A stretch of 64,000 nucleotides of DNA from Streptomyces fulvoviolaceus. GTDB lineage: Bacteria; Actinomycetota; Actinomycetes; Streptomycetales; Streptomycetaceae. The DNA lies in assembly GCF_000718165.1 (NCBI RefSeq), contig NZ_JOEY01000057.1, forward strand, positions 1-64,000, read 5' to 3'. Shown in pieces: positions 16,554 to 25,495 of the stretch. Under the pieces are notes generated by a model. The model was not told the origin of the DNA, ran no database searches, and worked only from the letters and a program-made list of their open reading frames with translations. Position 1 is the first letter of the stretch, and each line of letters starts with the position of its first letter. The position numbers and the translations under genes were made by a program.

Positions 16554-17642
16554 TCATCCCAGGCTGTGCATCCAGCCGTGCGTGTCCGAGGCCGTCCCCC
16601 GCTGGACGTCCAGCAGTGCCTCGCGCAGCTTGAGGGTGACCGCACCAGGCTCGCCGCCCGCCTGCTGCCACTCGCCGCTCGCGCGCTTCACCGTGCCGAC
16701 CGGCGTGATGACAGCCGCCGTACCGCAGGCGAAGACCTCCGTCAGCGTGCCGTTCTCCGCGTCGCGCTGCCACTGGTCGACGGAGACACGACCTTCCTCG
16801 GACTCGTAGCCGAGGTCGCGGGCAACGGTGAGCAGGGAGTCACGGGTGACGCCCTCCAGGATCGAACCCGTCAGAGAAGGCGTGACGATCTTGTCGCCGT
16901 ACACGAAGTACAGGTTCATGCCGCCGAGTTCCTCGACCCACTTGTGCTCGACCGCGTCGAGGTAGCAGACCTGGTCGCAGCCCTTGGCGGCGGCCTCGGC
17001 CTGGGCCAGCAGGGAGGCGGCGTAGTTGCCGCCGGTCTTGGCGTCGCCCATGCCGCCCGGGACGGCGCGGACGCGGTCCTCGGAGAGCCAGATGGAGACG
17101 GGCTTGACGCCGCCGGGGAAGTACGCGCCGGCCGGGGAGGCGATGACCATGAAGAGGTACTCGTTGGCGGGCTTCACGCCCAGGCCGACCTCGGTCGCGA
17201 TCATGAACGGGCGGAGGTAGAGGGACTCCTCGCCGCCGTGCGCCGGCACCCACGCCCGGTCCTGCTTCACCAGCACGTCGCACGCCTCGATGAAGGTCTC
17301 GACCGGCAGCTCCGGCATGCCGAGGCGGCGGGCCGAGGACTGGAAGCGCTTGGCGTTGCGGTCCGGGCGGAAGGTGGCGACGGTTCCGTCGGGCTGGCGG
17401 TAGGCCTTGAGGCCCTCGAAGATCTCCTGCGCGTAGTGCAGGACCATCGTCGCGGGGTCGAGGGAGATCGGGGCGTACGGCACGAGCTGGCCGTCGTGCC
17501 AGCCACGGCCCTCGGTCCACCGGATGGTCACCATGTGATCGGTGAAGTGGCGGCCGAACCCGGGGTTGGCCAGGATCGCCTCGCGCTCCGCGTCGGAGAG
17601 TGGCGAGGCCGAGGGCTTGAGCTCGATCGTGGGCGTCGTCAT
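16554..17642 (-). CDS. ilvE: Branched-chain amino acid aminotransferase
   Basis: Transfers an amino group from glutamate to the 2-oxo acids of isoleucine, valine and leucine, the last step for all three. The 362-residue length and class IV PLP fold are normal. The PLP Lys lies in [12 protein letters not shown]. Other signature stretches are [13 protein letters not shown] (near residue 70), [10 protein letters not shown] and the Glu-containing [12 protein letters not shown]; the cofactor phosphate region is [11 protein letters not shown]. It lies on the same strand as leuB, but about 250 bases and a strong hairpin separate them, so it probably has its own promoter. Confidence 0.96.
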   Translation of the reverse strand: MTTPTIELKPSASPLSDAEREAILANPGFGRHFTDHMVTIRWTEGRGWHDGQLVPYAPISLDPATMVLHYAQEIFEGLKAYRQPDGTVATFRPDRNAKRFQSSARRLGMPELPVETFIEACDVLVKQDRAWVPAHGGEESLYLRPFMIATEVGLGVKPANEYLFMVIASPAGAYFPGGVKPVSIWLSEDRVRAVPGGMGDAKTGGNYAASLLAQAEAAAKGCDQVCYLDAVEHKWVEELGGMNLYFVYGDKIVTPSLTGSILEGVTRDSLLTVARDLGYESEEGRVSVDQWQRDAENGTLTEVFACGTAAVITPVGTVKRASGEWQQAGGEPGAVTLKLREALLDVQRGTASDTHGWMHSLG

Positions 17643-17812
17643 GAGTGGTGTCCTTCACCGGTTGTAGTGACGGGCCGCGCTCACGCCCGTACTGCCAGTG
17701 GCCAGTGTCAGGACGTCCGAGCATTCCCTCATTCCGCGGCTCCGCGTTCGATTATCGCGCGCGGGGAGCCAGGGACGAAAACGGCGTGAATGCGGCCCAG
17801 GGGATGATGGTG

Positions 17813-17848
17813 GCACCCGGCGGGGGACATGCGGAAGCCGCCGGGTGC
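17813..17848 (-). terminator. Hairpin downstream of leuB
   Basis: The eleven-base arms GCACCCGGCGG (17813-17823) and CCGCCGGGTGC (17838-17848) are perfectly complementary. They start 42 bases past the leuB stop codon. There is no long U-tract, as is common for Streptomyces terminators. Confidence 0.7.
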
Positions 17849-17889
17849 GGATGCGACCCGACGGCTTCGTGCAAAGCAAGCGCGGCGGG

Positions 17890-18933
17890 TCAGCCGGCTA
17901 CTCGTACGGAGAGCGCGTCACCGATCTCGGAGGTGGACCGGGCGGGCTTGCCGGAGCGCTCCGCGAGGTCGGCGGAGACGGCGTCCTCGATGCGGGCGGC
18001 CTCGGACTCGTAGCCGAGGTGGCGCAGCAGGAGGGCGACGGACAGGACCGTGGCGGTGGGGTCGGCCTTGCCCTGGCCCGCGATGTCCGGGGCCGAGCCG
18101 TGCACGGGCTCGAACATCGAGGGGAACTCACCGGACGGGTTGATGTTCCCGCTCGCGGCGACGCCGATGCCGCCGGAGACGGCCGCGGCGAGGTCGGTGA
18201 TGATGTCGCCGAAGAGGTTGTCGGTGACGATCACGTCGAAGCGGGCCGGGTCGGTGACGAGGTAGATCGTCGCCGCGTCGACGTGGATGTAGTCGGTGGT
18301 GACGTCCGGGAACTCCTCGGCCACCTTGTTGAAGACGTTGGTCCACAGGTGGCCCGCGAAGGACAGCACGTTGTTCTTGTGGACCAGCGTGAGCTTCTTG
18401 CGCGGGCGGGCCTGGGCGCGGGCGAAGGCGTCGCGGACCACGCGCTCGACACCGAAGGCCGTGTTCACGGAGACCTCGGTGGCGACCTCGTGCGGGGTGC
18501 CCTTGCGGATGGTGCCGCCATTGCCGGTGTACGGGCCCTCGGTGCCCTCACGGACCACGACGAAGTCGATGGCGGGCTCACCCTTGAGGGGAGTCTCGAC
18601 ACCCGGCAGCAGCTTGCTCGGCCGCAGGTTGACGTGGTGGTCGAAGAGGAAGCGGAGCTTCAGCAGGAAGCCGCGCTCCAGGACGCCGGAGGGGACGGTC
18701 GGGTCGCCGATCGCGCCGAGCAGGATCGCGTCGTGCTGCTTGAGCGCCTCCGCGTCCGCGTCGGTGAGGGTCTCACCGGTGGCGTGGTAGCGCCTGGCGC
18801 CGAAGTCGTACTCCTTGGTCTCCAGCTTCACATCCTGCGGGAGGACGGCGGAGAGGACCTTCAGGCCTTCGGCCACGACTTCCTGCCCGATGCCGTCACC
18901 GGGGATCACTGCGAGATTGATGCTGCGAGACAT
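17890..18933 (-). CDS. leuB: 3-isopropylmalate dehydrogenase
   Basis: Oxidises and decarboxylates 3-isopropylmalate to 4-methyl-2-oxopentanoate with NAD in leucine synthesis. The protein is 347 residues from ATG 18933 (AAGGAG upstream); a longer frame reaching 19023 looks noncoding. The N-terminus [13 protein letters not shown] is the family signature. The active-site Arg-rich segment is [16 protein letters not shown], the catalytic Lys and Tyr areas follow, and the metal-binding Asp cluster is in [18 protein letters not shown]. The NAD region is [18 protein letters not shown]. The shorter actinobacterial form is typical. The NAD-type adenosine-binding loop separates it from isocitrate dehydrogenase. 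Confidence 0.95.
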   Translation of the reverse strand: MSRSINLAVIPGDGIGQEVVAEGLKVLSAVLPQDVKLETKEYDFGARRYHATGETLTDADAEALKQHDAILLGAIGDPTVPSGVLERGFLLKLRFLFDHHVNLRPSKLLPGVETPLKGEPAIDFVVVREGTEGPYTGNGGTIRKGTPHEVATEVSVNTAFGVERVVRDAFARAQARPRKKLTLVHKNNVLSFAGHLWTNVFNKVAEEFPDVTTDYIHVDAATIYLVTDPARFDVIVTDNLFGDIITDLAAAVSGGIGVAASGNINPSGEFPSMFEPVHGSAPDIAGQGKADPTATVLSVALLLRHLGYESEAARIEDAVSADLAERSGKPARSTSEIGDALSVRVAG

Positions 18934-19076
18934 GTCGGCACCGTACTCCTTCGTCCCATGGGATGACACGCGGTGTCCGCGATTCGGACACGGACGAGCT
19001 ACACCCAGCCAGCACTTCGCCACCCGTTCACCCGTACGTATGGCGGCTGTTGAGGTCCGCTGGGAAGTTCACTCAC

Positions 19077-20645
19077 ATGGAGACACCCGACTTCGGTATC
19101 CCGCCGCAGCTCGCAGGCCGGATGAGCATGGCCGAGCAGTACGAGTACCTGCGCACCAAGCTGTCCCGGCGCCGCACGCTGGTGACGGCGGGCGCGGTGG
19201 CGAGCGGCTTGCTGACCGGCTGCTCGGGCAGCGGATCGTCCGGCACGACCACGACCACCACCGCCACGCCCTCCCCCGCGACCCGGGTGCACGGCTCGGT
19301 CGTCTCCCCCTTCGGCCGCCACCTCGCCTTCGGCGCGGACCCGAAGACCCAGATGCGGATCTCCTGGCAGGTGCCGCTCGCGGTGAAGAAGCCGTACGTC
19401 CGCATCGGGACGCGCCCCGAGGACCTGAGCCGGAAGATCGACGCCGAGGTGCGCGACCTGCACACACCCGGAGTGGAAGGCGTGCGGTCGGCCCTCGACC
19501 AGTACTACCTGCACGCGGCCCTGGACGGCCTGCGCCCCGGCACGACGTACTACTACGGCGTCGGCCACGACGGCTTCGACCCGGCCTCGGCGAAGCGCCG
19601 CTCGACGATCGGCTCGTTCCGTACGGCACCGGCGGCCCCGGAGAAGTTCGTGTTCACCGCGTTCGGCGACCAGGGCGTCAGCCGGGCGGCCGCGGCCAAC
19701 GACGACGTCCTGCTGCGCCAGAACCCCGCCTTCCACCTCCACGCCGGCGACATCTGCTACGCCAACGTCAACGGCCGGGGCGAGAAGTCGGACGGCTACG
19801 ACCCCGGCTTCTGGGACCTGTTCCTCAAGCAGAACGAGGAGGTCTCGAAGTCCGTGCCGTGGATGGTGACAACCGGCAACCACGACATGGAGGCCTGGTA
19901 CTCGCCCGACGGCTACGGCGGCCAGCTGGCCCGCTGGTCCCTCCCGGACAGCGGCTTCGACCCGCGCTCGGCGCCGGGCGTGTACTCCTTCACGTACGGC
20001 AACGTCGGCGTCGTGGCGCTGGACGCGAACGACGTGTCGTACGAGATCCCCGCGAACCTCGGCTACACGGACGGCAGGCAGACGGCCTGGCTGGACCGGA
20101 GGCTGGGCGAGCTGCGGGCCTCCGCCGACGTCGACTTCATCGTCGTCTTCTTCCACCACTGCACGTACTCGACCTCCTCGCACGCCTCCGACGGCGGCGT
20201 GCGCGCCGAGTGGCTGCCGCTGTTCACGCGGCACGAGGTGGATCTGGTGATCAACGGCCACAACCACGTGTACGAGCGGACCGACGCCATCAGGAACGGC
20301 GAGGTGGGCAGGAGTGTGCCGATCGGCTCGTCGACGGATCCCACACGGGACGGGATCGTGTACGTCACGGCCGGCGGAGGCGGCAAGGACCTGTACGGCT
20401 TTCCGGCGGGCGTGAAGGAGAGCTACGAGGGGCACGTGCACGACCACGAGTCCGTCGAGACCTTCCAGTGGAACAGGTCGAAGGAGTCCGAGAAGGAGAC
20501 GGTGGAGTGGTCGCGGGTGCGCTACCGCGGGTTCTCCTTCCTCTCGGTGGAGGCGGAGAGCGGTACGCGGCCACGGCTGAAGGTGTCGGCGCTCGCGCAG
20601 AGCGGCGAGCGCATCGACCATTTCGAGGTGCGGCGCGGGGCCTGA
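19077..20645 (+). CDS. Exported purple-acid-phosphatase-like metallophosphoesterase
   Basis: The protein is 522 residues from ATG 19077. It carries a twin-arginine signal (LSRRRTLVTAGAVASG) followed by LLTGCSG, which also reads as a lipobox, so it is probably folded in the cytoplasm, exported by Tat and lipid-anchored. A Thr-rich linker precedes a fibronectin-like PAP N-domain (about 80-200, ending YYYGVGHDG). The catalytic domain shows the metal-binding motifs FGDQG, LHAGDICYAN, TTGNHD, FFHH and NGHNHVYER. The first block reads GDQG, the usual form being GDxG. Two metal ions would be bound, and a phosphomonoester or nucleotide is the probable substrate. It is transcribed away from leuB. No PhoP box was recognised upstream. 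Confidence 0.92.
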   Translation: METPDFGIPPQLAGRMSMAEQYEYLRTKLSRRRTLVTAGAVASGLLTGCSGSGSSGTTTTTTATPSPATRVHGSVVSPFGRHLAFGADPKTQMRISWQVPLAVKKPYVRIGTRPEDLSRKIDAEVRDLHTPGVEGVRSALDQYYLHAALDGLRPGTTYYYGVGHDGFDPASAKRRSTIGSFRTAPAAPEKFVFTAFGDQGVSRAAAANDDVLLRQNPAFHLHAGDICYANVNGRGEKSDGYDPGFWDLFLKQNEEVSKSVPWMVTTGNHDMEAWYSPDGYGGQLARWSLPDSGFDPRSAPGVYSFTYGNVGVVALDANDVSYEIPANLGYTDGRQTAWLDRRLGELRASADVDFIVVFFHHCTYSTSSHASDGGVRAEWLPLFTRHEVDLVINGHNHVYERTDAIRNGEVGRSVPIGSSTDPTRDGIVYVTAGGGGKDLYGFPAGVKESYEGHVHDHESVETFQWNRSKESEKETVEWSRVRYRGFSFLSVEAESGTRPRLKVSALAQSGERIDHFEVRRGA

Positions 20646-20726
20646 ACAGGCCCGCGCCGCACCTCGTGCGGGCGCGGCTCCCGGTTTATGGGTTGTTGCT
20701 CTGTTGCTGCTGCTTGTCGCTGCTGC

Positions 20727-20858
20727 TCAGTGGCCGGTCGAGCCGCCGTTGTCGCGGCGGTCGAGGGCGCGCTGGAGGGCGGCTGCGGCGTTCTTGCGGT
20801 CGGACTCGCTCGTGCGGGAACTGTGACGGACTCGGCGGCGTGCGGTCGTCTCGGCCAT
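20727..20858 (-). CDS. Small conserved-type hypothetical protein, 43 residues
   Basis: This short frame starts at ATG 20858 with AAGGAG about ten bases upstream and ends at TGA 20727. The N-terminal half is Arg-rich (MAETTARRRVRHSS), and the middle is a probable helix (SESDRKNAAAALQRALDRRD). The end is flexible (NGGSTGH). Its good ribosome site, balanced codon use and lack of overlap with other genes argue that it is real. It has no cysteines and no membrane segment. Small basic proteins like this are common in Streptomyces; the function is unknown to me. It faces the phosphatase gene tail-to-tail. Confidence 0.65.
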   Translation of the reverse strand: MAETTARRRVRHSSRTSESDRKNAAAALQRALDRRDNGGSTGH

Positions 20859-21081
20859 GGGAAATCGACTCCTTCGAAATCCGGGAGTGCGGAAAGGGGG
20901 GTGCGAGACGCCGGAAGAGGCGGGGAGCGATGGGCCGCAGGGGTTGCCTGCACGGGGCCCGGCTCACGACCGCCATTCGCTTGGTCGAGCGAGACGTTCG
21001 GCTCCTACAAAGCTAAGGGAGGAGGGCCTGTCTGTCTCCACAGTTACTCGGACTTCCTACTATCTGAGACAGTGCAGTGGG

Positions 21082-21996
21082 TCACACGGCCCTGACCTGC
21101 GGTTTCGCGTGTGCACGCAGCTCGCGGACGAAGGCGCGCACAGCTGAGGTGGTCGCGAGTTCGGGTGTGGTGACGTAGCCGACGCGACGGGTGGGGCGAT
21201 CCGGGCCGAGGCCGGTGATCTCGATGCCGGCCGGAGCTCCGGTGAGGGAGAGCGTGGGCATGATCGCCATGCCGAGGCCACTGCCCACCATCGACAGCAC
21301 CGCTCCGTCGTCCTCGGCGCGGACGGTCGCGGCGGGGATCCAGTCCTGCGCGGCCCACCAGGTGCGGGTGTAGGAGGAGCAGTTCTCCCGCCAGTCGACC
21401 AGGGGCAGCGAACGCGGGTCGGGGTGACCGGCCGGGTGCACCAGCGCGTACGGCTCCTCCAGGAGCACGTCGCCTATGAGCTCCGGCGGGATCGGCGAGC
21501 TGGTGCCGAGGGTGGCGATGCCCAGGTCGGCCCGCCCTTCGACCACTTCCCCGGCCGTCCCGGGACCGACTTCTCGTACGACGGTCACGGTGGCCTCGAT
21601 GCCGGGGTGCCGTGCGGCCAGCCGTTCCAGCACGGGCGGCAGCAGATACAGGGCCGCGCTGCGGAAGGCGGCGATCCGGAGAGGGCCGCCGACCTCGCCC
21701 TTCTGGGTGCCCCGGGTCTCGACGACCAGCGTCTCCAGCATCCGCAGGACGCGGCGGGCGTGGGTGACGGCCCGCGCACCGGCCGGAGTGGGCCGGGCGC
21801 CGTATCGCCCCCGCTCGAACAGCACGACCCCCAGCTTGCGCTCGATGCCGCGCACGGCGTGCGAGACGGCGGACTGGGTGGCGCCGAGCCGGAGACCGGC
21901 CGCGGAGAACCCACCTTCGTCCGCCACGGCGACAAGAACCCGCAACTCCTGCGGCACAAGATCGACGGCGCTGCCCATCCACTCCCCCACCTGCAT
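21082..21996 (-). CDS. LysR-family transcriptional regulator
   Basis: The protein is 304 residues, or 298 if the second ATG at 21978, just after GGGGGAG, is used. The N-terminal winged helix-turn-helix is at about 13-70 (LVAVADEGGFSAAGLRLGATQSAVSHAVRGIERKLG in two parts). The C-terminal LysR substrate domain spans about 95-295. It is divergent from the reductase gene at 22081 with only 84 bases between the starts. That is the classic arrangement for a LysR regulator and its target, so it probably controls that gene. The effector is unknown. Confidence 0.9.
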   Translation of the reverse strand: MQVGEWMGSAVDLVPQELRVLVAVADEGGFSAAGLRLGATQSAVSHAVRGIERKLGVVLFERGRYGARPTPAGARAVTHARRVLRMLETLVVETRGTQKGEVGGPLRIAAFRSAALYLLPPVLERLAARHPGIEATVTVVREVGPGTAGEVVEGRADLGIATLGTSSPIPPELIGDVLLEEPYALVHPAGHPDPRSLPLVDWRENCSSYTRTWWAAQDWIPAATVRAEDDGAVLSMVGSGLGMAIMPTLSLTGAPAGIEITGLGPDRPTRRVGYVTTPELATTSAVRAFVRELRAHAKPQVRAV

Positions 21997-22080
21997 CTAT
22001 GCGAGCGGCTCATGGGTCCGCCCGTTGCATGAGCCCAACCCCCTCCCCACCCCGTCGCATTCCTCCCTACGGTCCCTCCC

Positions 22081-23073
22081 ATGACCGACACCGCGCTCAC
22101 CGTGCACCAGACGTCCCGCCCGACGGGCTTCCCCACTCCCGACCACTTCCGTTTCATCGATGCGCCGGTGCCGGATCCGAGCCCCGGCACAGCCGTGGTC
22201 GAGAACCTGTACTGGTCCGTGGACCCGTACCACCGCGAAATGATGGACGGCGACTTCGAGTTGAACGCGCCGCTGGAAGGCCGCGCCCTGGGCCGGATCA
22301 TCGCGACCCGCGACCCGGTGGCACTCCCGGAGGGCGAGATCGTCTTCCACCGCAAGGGCTGGCGGACGCACGCGGTGGTGGCCCCGGAGGAGATCAGACG
22401 CCTTCCGCGGCACGAAGGCGTACCCCTGTCCGCCTACTTGAGCATCCTCGGCGGTACGGGCCTCACGGCGTACGTCGGCCTCACCCGCGTCGCCCGTCTG
22501 CGCGAGGGCGACGACGTCTTCGTCTCCGCGGCGGCGGGCGGGGTCGGCACGGCGACGGGCCGCTTCGCACGACTGCTGGGCGCGGGGCGCCTGGTCGGCA
22601 GCGCGGGTTCACCGGCGAAGGTGCGGTACCTGACCGAACAGGTCGGCTACGACGCCGCCTTCGACTACCACACGGCCCCGGTGACCGACCTCCTGGCGAA
22701 AGCCGCCCCCACCGGCATCGACGTCTTCGTCGACAACGTCGGCGGCGACCACCTGGCGGCGGCGATCGGCGCGCTACGGGGCCGCGGCCGGGTGGTCCGC
22801 ATCGGCACGGTCGGCCAGTACAACACCCCGGACGCCCCTCCGGCCGTCTTCAACCACGCCGACGTGGTGGAGAAGAGCCTCCGCGTCGAGGGCTTCCTGG
22901 TGAGCGACTACCGGGATGTACAGGAGGAGTTGTACGAGTTCGCCGTACCGCATCTGCAGAGCGGGGCGCTCGCGCTGGACGAGACGGTGGTGGAAGGGTT
23001 CGAGGGGATAGTGGAGGCGTTTCTGCTGATGCTGCGGGGAGGGAACACGGGAAAGATCCTGGTGCGGGCCTGA
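22081..23073 (+). CDS. NADP-dependent MDR oxidoreductase (CurA/leukotriene B4 dehydrogenase type)
   Basis: The protein is 330 residues of the zinc-free medium-chain dehydrogenase/reductase family. The N-terminal lobe has the family signature YWSVDPYHREMM. The Rossmann part carries VSAAAGGVGTATGRFARLLGA, the nucleotide-binding turn. It is followed by the dimer-associated FDYHTAPV and FVDNVGGDHL stretches. Relatives reduce the C=C bond of enones such as 2-alkenals or curcumin with NADPH. The gene is divergent from a LysR regulator, which suggests induction by an electrophile. A dispersed repeat follows the stop codon. Confidence 0.9.
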   Translation: MTDTALTVHQTSRPTGFPTPDHFRFIDAPVPDPSPGTAVVENLYWSVDPYHREMMDGDFELNAPLEGRALGRIIATRDPVALPEGEIVFHRKGWRTHAVVAPEEIRRLPRHEGVPLSAYLSILGGTGLTAYVGLTRVARLREGDDVFVSAAAGGVGTATGRFARLLGAGRLVGSAGSPAKVRYLTEQVGYDAAFDYHTAPVTDLLAKAAPTGIDVFVDNVGGDHLAAAIGALRGRGRVVRIGTVGQYNTPDAPPAVFNHADVVEKSLRVEGFLVSDYRDVQEELYEFAVPHLQSGALALDETVVEGFEGIVEAFLLMLRGGNTGKILVRA

Positions 23074-23108
23074 GGCGGGGGGCGCCGCTTCCAGGCGCCG
23101 GCCGGTGC

Positions 23109-23216
23109 ATTTCAGCCCGTCCGGCGTTTGAGGACGAGGCCCTTCGGGCCGAAAGCGGGGGTCTGGGGGCAGCAGCCCCCAGGGACGGGACGGGTAGGGG
23201 CGGCGGGGGCGAAAAG
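23109..23216. repeat. Dispersed intergenic repeat
   Basis: This copy has the core CAGCCCGTCCGGCGTTTGAG followed by the G-rich block, and runs into GACGGGTAGGGGCGGCG as in the copy at 9-100. It separates two reductase genes on the same strand. Confidence 0.75.
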
Positions 23217-23272
23217 GGCCCGACCTCAGCCACCATGGACAGGAGTCGGTCCGGACCCGGGAGGGAGCCCCG

Positions 23273-24580
23273 ATGGCCACGGAACACCCCCACACACAGG
23301 TGATGACCCAGCACCGCTTCGGCGGCCCGGAAGTCCTGCAGCTCGAGGCCCGCCCCCGCCCCACCCCCGGCGACGACGAGATCCTCCTCCGCGTACGGGC
23401 GACGGGCGTCACCCCGGAGGACTGGCTGGCCCGTTCGGGCACAGCCCCGCTGTACGGGGACCCCCCGTTCACGCTGGGCCAGGACGTGTCCGGCGTGGTG
23501 GAGGCGGTCGGCAGGGAAGTCACCCACTTCCGCCCCGGCGACGAGGTGTTCGGCAGGATCGACGGCGGCGGCTACGCCGAACACGTCACCGCCCCCGCCA
23601 CCCACTTCGCCGCGAAGCCCGCCCTCCTCGACCACACCCACGCGGCCGCTGCCCCCACCGCCACACTCACCGCCTGGCAGGCCCTGATCGACATCGCCCG
23701 GGTCGGCCCGGGCACCCGCGTCCTCATCCACGCGGCAGCGGGCGGCGTCGGCCATACGGCAGTGCAACTCGCCAAGGCGGAGGGCGCGTACGTCGTCGCC
23801 ACGGCCCACCCCGACGAGCACGACTTCCTGCGCGACCTGGGCGCCGACGAGCTCGTCGACGTGACGACCACCGACTTCGCCGCCACCGTCCACGACATCG
23901 ACGTCGCCCTCGACCTGATCGGCGGCGACCACGGCCCCCGCACCCTGAACACCCTGCGCCCGAAGGGCCTGTTGCTCGCCGCGGTCCCCGGTGACCTGGG
24001 CCTGTCCCCGGAGGAGGCCGAGGCCCGCGGGATGCGCTGCGCGGTCGTCACGCCGGAGCGGGTGACGGCGATCGTCACGCAGAACGGCAACGCGTACGAG
24101 GAGGGGCTGGGCGAGGCGGCCTGGGCGCCGGTGCTCGCGCTCATCGCGGAGCGCACGCCGGAGACGGAGGCCCCCGTACGGGAGATCAGCAGCCCGGAAG
24201 GCATCAAGTGGCAGTACCTGCACGGCGTTCCGGAGGACCAGCAGGACCTCGTCAGCCCGGACGCCTACGCACACGACGCCGCCCTGATGTCCCGCCCCGG
24301 CCAACCGGAGATCCAGCTCGACCTGATCTCCGACTACGGCTCCAACCTCGCCCTCTACCCTGCCTTCCACGACTACTTCCGCACCAGCCAGGTCCCCCTC
24401 CTGGCCGTCTGGGGCGCCCACGACGAGATCTTCGTCCCGGCAGGTGCCCTCGCCTACCGGCAGCACCTGCCGAAGTCCGAAGTCCACCTCCTCCCCACGG
24501 GCCACTTCGCCCTGGAGACCCACGCGCCCGAGATCGCCGTGCTCATACGGGACTTCCTCGCCCGGAACCTCACCACCTGA
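23273..24580 (+). CDS. Chimeric protein: MDR quinone reductase fused to C-terminal half of an alpha/beta hydrolase
   Basis: Residues 1 to about 265 of this 435-residue protein form a zinc-free NADPH:quinone oxidoreductase-like MDR domain (LGQDVSGVVEAVG, LIHAAAGGVGHTAVQLAK, GGDHGPRTLNTL). At the point where MDR proteins continue to their C-terminal segment, the sequence switches to VTAIVTQNGNAYEEGLGEAA. It then follows the cap and end of an alpha/beta hydrolase, with YPAFHDYFRT, VWGAHDEIF (acid residue) and TGHFALETHA (catalytic His). The hydrolase nucleophile elbow and oxyanion part are missing, so that half cannot be a normal hydrolase. The reading frame is open throughout. GGGAGGGAG lies five bases before the ATG. 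The last 11 bases overlap the convergent gene tail. Confidence 0.85.
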   Translation: MATEHPHTQVMTQHRFGGPEVLQLEARPRPTPGDDEILLRVRATGVTPEDWLARSGTAPLYGDPPFTLGQDVSGVVEAVGREVTHFRPGDEVFGRIDGGGYAEHVTAPATHFAAKPALLDHTHAAAAPTATLTAWQALIDIARVGPGTRVLIHAAAGGVGHTAVQLAKAEGAYVVATAHPDEHDFLRDLGADELVDVTTTDFAATVHDIDVALDLIGGDHGPRTLNTLRPKGLLLAAVPGDLGLSPEEAEARGMRCAVVTPERVTAIVTQNGNAYEEGLGEAAWAPVLALIAERTPETEAPVREISSPEGIKWQYLHGVPEDQQDLVSPDAYAHDAALMSRPGQPEIQLDLISDYGSNLALYPAFHDYFRTSQVPLLAVWGAHDEIFVPAGALAYRQHLPKSEVHLLPTGHFALETHAPEIAVLIRDFLARNLTT

Positions 24581-25403
24581 GCGCGGTCGCCACCGCCTCC
24601 CGGAAGCCCTTCGGATCCTCGATCCACGGCAGATGCCCGGCGTTCGGCAGGATCACCCGCCGTACCTGAGGCAGCGCCCGCTCCAGCGAGTCGACCGCCG
24701 ACCGCGGCCGGATGTCCCGCTCACCGTCGACGATCAGCACGGGCAGGTCGAGGGCCCGGCAGGCCTCGTACAGCTCGGGGGTGCCCCAGGTCTGCTTGGT
24801 CTCGGTGTTCAGGGCTTTGCTGCACTCGGAGTTGATCTCGAACCAGGGGTCGGCCATGCGCCCGGCGTGCTCGATCGCCCGCTCCCGGTCCTCGAACTCC
24901 ACCGACCAGTTCAGCACCGCCCGTTCAGGTCCCCAGTCCTTCAACTCCCGCCAACGGGCGAGCCGTTCCGGCACCTCACCGAGCCTGGCGAGGAGGTTCT
25001 TCTCGTAGGGCCCGTGCCAGGAGGACACCGGGTCGATGCCCACGCCGCTCACGTACACGAGCGCGGCGACCCGCTCCGGATGCGCCAGCGCGTAGCTGAG
25101 CGCCAGCTGCGCACCCCAGGAATGGCCGAGCAGCACCATCCGATCGAGCGCGAAGTGCCGTCGTACGGCCTCCAGATCGGCCACGAAGCGCTCGCTCGTC
25201 CACGGCCCGGCACACCGCTCGGACCGTCCGCACCCGCGCTGGTCCCAGCGGACCACGGTGGCCAGGTCGTCCACCATGTCCGCCACGTCCGGGAACATGT
25301 CCCACAGCCCGGGCCCGCCGTGACACAGCACCAGCGGCACCCCGTCGCCCGAGCTGTCCGCCCAGAGCCGTACACCGTCGTCGGTCGTCACCGTCTCCGT
25401 CAT
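24570..25403 (-). CDS. Alpha/beta hydrolase, proline-iminopeptidase-like
   Basis: This 277-residue cytoplasmic protein shows a complete alpha/beta hydrolase set. HGGPG is the oxyanion loop, DQRGCGRSE is the peptidase S33 signature, GHSWGAQ holds the nucleophile Ser, DGERD the acid and AGHLPW the His. The S33-type motifs suggest release of an N-terminal residue from a peptide or hydrolysis of an amide or ester. The start at 25403 begins MTETVTTDDG; longer upstream frames overlap the pruA terminator and look noncoding. It converges with, and overlaps by 11 bases, the chimeric gene before it. Confidence 0.9.
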   Translation of the reverse strand: MTETVTTDDGVRLWADSSGDGVPLVLCHGGPGLWDMFPDVADMVDDLATVVRWDQRGCGRSERCAGPWTSERFVADLEAVRRHFALDRMVLLGHSWGAQLALSYALAHPERVAALVYVSGVGIDPVSSWHGPYEKNLLARLGEVPERLARWRELKDWGPERAVLNWSVEFEDRERAIEHAGRMADPWFEINSECSKALNTETKQTWGTPELYEACRALDLPVLIVDGERDIRPRSAVDSLERALPQVRRVILPNAGHLPWIEDPKGFREAVATALRW

Positions 25404-25450
25404 GGAGTCGAGTCTGCCCGCTTCGGGAAGCCTGAGGGCCGGGAAACGCA

Positions 25451-25476
25451 AGGGGCCGGGCAATCGCCCGGCCCCT
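25451..25476 (-). terminator. Terminator after pruA
   Basis: AGGGGCCGGGC, loop AATC and GCCCGGCCCCT form an eleven-pair perfect stem 20 bases beyond the pruA stop codon. Confidence 0.8.
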
Positions 25477-25495
25477 CGTGCGACATGACCAACCG

